From the NCBI GenBank assembly GCA_046727435.1, contig JBKPCR010000353.1, positions 1-8,832 on the forward strand: a DNA stretch of 8,832 nt, written 5' to 3'. How positions within the stretch are numbered: position 1 is the stretch's first letter; every line of letters starts with the position of its first letter. Positions 6,452 through 8,832 of this stretch are shown here, piece by piece. The notes beneath the pieces are model-generated. The model was not told the origin of the DNA. It saw only the letters and a program-made list of their open reading frames with translations, and did not search any database. The DNA is from CAVPRW01 sp046727435 [NCBI: bacterium]. GTDB taxonomy: Bacteria > Tectomicrobia > Entotheonellia > J063. A program made the position numbers and the translations under genes.

Positions 6452-7576
6452 ATGGACACCCTATCCAAGCCTGACCTAAGCATTGCCAAAGGAACCTGCT
6501 ATCTTCTCTTGGCCTATGATGTCGCGCGCGCCATTGATCTCAATCAGGTGGAGCGTCATGTGGTGGCGATGAAACAGCGGGAAGTGTTGAAGCATGGCCG
6601 ACGTGCCCCGAAATATTTTGAGTATCAGCCACCTCCTTTGCGCATCACTCAGGACGTCGCCCCCATGGCCATCGGCGGCTACCGCAGTAGTGCAAGCGTT
6701 GACCTAGTACTGTACGACTTCGGCGCCGTATCCGTTGTTTACACCATTCCGCTTCTGGGACCTTTGTCCGAACTGTTGATGCTGAGCAACGATCTGTACG
6801 AGGCGACCTCTCTCCTTGCTGACTCGCGCAAGCATGTCGAACAACTTTTGGCACTGATCGGCGGCGCAGTCTCAAAGCCAAGTATCGCGAATTTCGTGGA
6901 AGACTACGCCATTTATCACATCGAGGCGTTCACGGGGCTGCATGACATCGAAGACCTTTGCACGCGCTACGCCCAGGATATCGCCCAAATCCTCCGCGCT
7001 GAAACGCAACCCTTGTCACCGCAAGAGGTGATGGACGCCTTGGCGCAGCGCAGTTCATTTAGGGTAGACGATGTGACGATTGTCGATTGGAATGCCGCGC
7101 TCTTGGTGGACCGCGAAGGTGACGACGTGCGCACCGTCCTGGAGTTCGCCAATGTCGAGTTGCTCGAGTTACGCTATCTGGATCGCAGCCTCGATGATGC
7201 CCTCGATCGATCGTACCAGGCCTTGACCATGCCGCAGCGCAACTCACTGCTCGGCTTGGGCAGGTTCGGTGCTGATCGGCACCATGTCGCCCGCATGCAG
7301 GTGGACAGCGCCATCCTGTTCGAAGGGGTGAATAATGCCCTGAAACTCCTCGGCGATCAATATCTCTCGCGGGTCTATCGTCTGGTGTCGCAACGCTTGC
7401 ACTTGGCAGAATGGGACGCGGGCATCATACGAAAACTGCAGACGCTAGAGAGCATTTATGAAAAAATGTCCGATCAGGCCACCACTCGACGTATGGAGGT
7501 ATTGGAGTGGATTATCATCATCTTGATTGCCATCTCCATCATCCTACCATTCTTGCCGGGCGGCTACGGCCATTAA
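6452..7576 (+). CDS. DUF155 / RMD1-family protein with C-terminal membrane anchor
   Basis: Member of the DUF155 (COG1723, YagE/RMD1) family, known in yeast (RMD1, RMD8) and as mitochondrial RMND1, which is linked to mitochondrial translation; the bacterial role is not established. From ATG 6452 it has 374 residues. Visible features are LVLYDFGAVSVVY (85-97, the central strand pair), FANVELLELRYLD (232-244, the family signature), LGDQYLSRVYRLVSQRL (300-316), a helical stretch with WDAGIIRKLQTLESIYEKM (321-339), and LEWIIIILIAISIILPFLPGG (351-371), a single hydrophobic segment placing the C terminus in the membrane with the bulk facing the cytoplasm. The frame extends upstream to a TTG at 6395, but the added residues are unlike the family; ATG 6452 is preferred, although its ribosome binding site (GGAG 6435-6438, 13 bases away) is poor. 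Its 5' end abuts receiver debris on the other strand and its stop overlaps the stop of the aminotransferase remnant. Confidence 0.88.
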   Translation: MDTLSKPDLSIAKGTCYLLLAYDVARAIDLNQVERHVVAMKQREVLKHGRRAPKYFEYQPPPLRITQDVAPMAIGGYRSSASVDLVLYDFGAVSVVYTIPLLGPLSELLMLSNDLYEATSLLADSRKHVEQLLALIGGAVSKPSIANFVEDYAIYHIEAFTGLHDIEDLCTRYAQDIAQILRAETQPLSPQEVMDALAQRSSFRVDDVTIVDWNAALLVDREGDDVRTVLEFANVELLELRYLDRSLDDALDRSYQALTMPQRNSLLGLGRFGADRHHVARMQVDSAILFEGVNNALKLLGDQYLSRVYRLVSQRLHLAEWDAGIIRKLQTLESIYEKMSDQATTRRMEVLEWIIIILIAISIILPFLPGGYGH

Positions 7577-7785
7577 GCCCTGTGGCTCAGCATGCCGCCA
7601 AGGCGACGCATCCCCGCCTCGATATGCCCCGGCATGGCATTCGAAAAGTTCAGGCGGAAGGTGTTGTGCCCCGATCCATCGGCGAAGACGGAGGCTCCGG
7701 ACATAAAGGCCACCTTCTCGGCGATTGCCTCCGCTATAGGGTAAGCGGTGTCCGCTGCCCCTACGGGTGACGCCTTCCCCGTAGG
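7573..7785 (-). pseudogene. Class I PLP aminotransferase, C-terminal remnant
   Basis: The frame ends with AIAEKVAFMSGASVFADG, NTFRLNFSN and HIEAGMRRLGGML, the characteristic C terminus of aminotransferases of the 2-aminoadipate/valine-pyruvate/MocR-like type. In these the Arg of RLNFS binds the substrate carboxylate. A PTG at about residues 49-51 of the open frame matches the start of the PTGG loop, after which roughly twenty residues of the family are missing or changed. The frame runs on to 7929 without recognisable sequence, and the PLP-Lys domain is absent, so the gene is a decayed fragment. It converges on the DUF155 gene, and the two stop codons share the palindrome TTAA at 7573-7576. 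Confidence 0.6.
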
Positions 7786-7789
7786 GCAG
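7755..7789. repeat. Long hairpin (12-bp stem, one bulge)
   Basis: CTGCCCCTACGGG (7755-7767) and CCCGTAGGGCAG (7778-7789) pair over 12 bp with one bulged C and a 10-base loop. A smaller hairpin, AGCGG-TGT-CCGCT (7744-7756), adjoins it. No T tract follows on either strand, so it is not a typical intrinsic terminator. It lies in the aminotransferase remnant exactly where family similarity is disturbed. Confidence 0.5.
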
Positions 7790-7929
7790 AAAGATATGGC
7801 CGCCAACGTTTCCCCCGCGCTAAAACCCTGCCGCAAAGCAGTCGAAGTATTTCCCTTTGACGCCAGAGTGCACGCATGAAGCACCATCAACCAAGTCCGT
7901 TGTCTGTAGGCGCGCTGTAGACGAGACAT

Positions 7930-8226
7930 CAGGCGATCGTTGGAGCACTTATGATGGTTGCCAACGTGTTCAGAAGAGGTATGCAGGGCGACAGAATGAA
8001 GTATTTAGTTGATTTGGTTAGGGTCATACTGTCACACCCATGGAGCGAGTCGCGTTTATCTAACCAAAGCGGTATACTCTCACAGTTGTGCCAGAGTGAT
8101 TCTCGGTGTCTCGGGGAGCGCATAGACTATGCGGACCAGTCGTGCATTCGGGACTTCAAAGGGATAAGGCACTCCGCGTCCTTGGTCCCTCCCTGGGGCT
8201 CAAGGGAAACCCACAGACAATCTCCC
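7930..8226. other. Intergenic region before the sensor kinase
   Basis: About 300 bases with no recognisable gene. A TATACT at 8073-8078 resembles a -10 box but has no good -35 partner. The reading frame of the sensor kinase stays open upstream through at least 8101, without similarity to anything I recognise. Confidence 0.35.
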
Positions 8227-8832
8227 ATGACGATGAACCTGCATCCGCACCGCATGCAAATCAGAGCGCTGGGGTTACAGACCAGAATTATCTGCTTAGT
8301 CATTTTCATCGTAGCCTGTGTGCTTTTCCTCTCCTCATACCTGGATAGCAAACTTTCGGAACAGGCCTTCGAGAAGGACCTACGGGATCAGACCGTTAGC
8401 CTGGCCCAAGAGTTGGCCGCCGGCATCGCGGTGCAGCAGATCATTGGGGCTCCTGACGTCTTGAACAAAGAGATCGAGGTGTTTCAGAGGCTCCAAAGGA
8501 ATCTGCACAGTCTCGCGGTCTTTGTCTCGAGCCCACCAGGGCCGGCATTGGCCGCCTCGACGCCTGGAGCGTCGCAAGCTGTGCCTGAGCCTGAGGTGTG
8601 GCATGGAATATTAGAGGGACGCATGTCTACCTCCCTGGAGAGGTTCCAAGGGAGGCGCCTATGGAAGGTCACTGCTCCTATCATGCTTCAGGAGACCATT
8701 GTTGGTGCCATTCAGGTCAGCTCATCGCTAGAAACTGCCGACCGTCTGGCCGCAAGAGAGCGCCGTCAATCCCTTGCTATCATGACTGTGGCCTCCATGT
8801 TCATCGTCGCTGGGCTTGGCTGGTACCTGCAG
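8227..8832 (+). CDS. Membrane sensor protein, probably histidine kinase (N-terminal part, runs off the end)
   Basis: The frame is open to the end of the window (202 residues from ATG 8227). It shows a short basic N terminus, a first membrane segment IICLVIFIVACVLFLSS (21-37), an extracytoplasmic region of about 145 residues, and the start of a second segment SLAIMTVASMFIVAGLGWYL (182-201). The stretch KVTAPIMLQETIVGAIQVS followed by the charged helix ETADRLAARERR is the usual end of the sensor domain in membrane histidine kinases (and some diguanylate cyclases), so HAMP and kinase domains are expected beyond the edge. The ligand cannot be inferred. Starts at 8227, 8233 or 8254 are possible and none has a ribosome binding site; the last gives MQIRALGLQTRI, typical of such kinases. 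Confidence 0.7.
   Translation, partial: MTMNLHPHRMQIRALGLQTRIICLVIFIVACVLFLSSYLDSKLSEQAFEKDLRDQTVSLAQELAAGIAVQQIIGAPDVLNKEIEVFQRLQRNLHSLAVFVSSPPGPALAASTPGASQAVPEPEVWHGILEGRMSTSLERFQGRRLWKVTAPIMLQETIVGAIQVSSSLETADRLAARERRQSLAIMTVASMFIVAGLGWYLQ

Noticed and set aside
1-8832. Search for tRNA, rRNA, CRISPR repeats, transposases and integrases
   Set aside because: No T-loop signature in a suitable context, no regular direct repeats, and no transposase or recombinase motifs were seen by eye.

Overview
The window looks like an accessory, partly decayed stretch of chromosome from a moderately GC-rich Gram-negative bacterium. A sigma-54 type promoter, a MEDS/DcmR-type sensor remnant, receiver-domain remnants, a PPi-type phosphofructokinase and a two-membrane-segment sensor kinase are together reminiscent of Nitrospirota or NC10 (Methylomirabilota) genomes. 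That is an impression from family content, not a proof, and no rRNA or other phylogenetic marker is present.

Layout. 1-244: no recognisable gene, only an open frame (1-126) that could be the tail of an upstream gene. 245-427 (-): a 60-residue conserved-looking small protein with a strong ribosome binding site, preceded by a near-consensus sigma-54 promoter (495-510) and a 16-bp palindrome about 140 bp further upstream (634-649). 945-1262 (-): remnant of a MEDS-domain sensor. 1625-1652: good sigma-70 type promoter leading into a PPi-dependent phosphofructokinase (1711-3015, +). 3155-3613 (+): universal stress protein. 3688-4014 (-): a CBS-domain gene broken by stop codons. 4230-5651 (-): intact GT4/GT5-like glycosyltransferase. 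5652-6083: about 430 bases with nothing convincing. 6084-6392 (-): two successive receiver-domain fragments in one frame. 6452-7576 (+): intact DUF155/RMD1-family membrane-anchored protein. 7573-7785 (-): C-terminal remnant of a class I PLP aminotransferase, containing a strong hairpin. 8227-8832 (+): N-terminal part of a membrane sensor protein, probably a histidine kinase, running off the end.

How it fits together. The intact genes (PPi-phosphofructokinase, universal stress protein, glycosyltransferase, DUF155 protein, sensor kinase) are separate transcription units or nearly so, not one operon. Their themes are low-energy sugar metabolism, stress survival, polysaccharide or glycoside synthesis and environmental sensing. 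Between them lie at least five recognisable remnants of sensory or metabolic genes, so the region seems to be undergoing gene loss or to have been assembled by repeated insertion and decay. I found no transposase, integrase, CRISPR array, tRNA or rRNA. No clear novel multi-gene system is visible. The best candidate for something undescribed is the sigma-54-controlled 60-residue protein at the left end.
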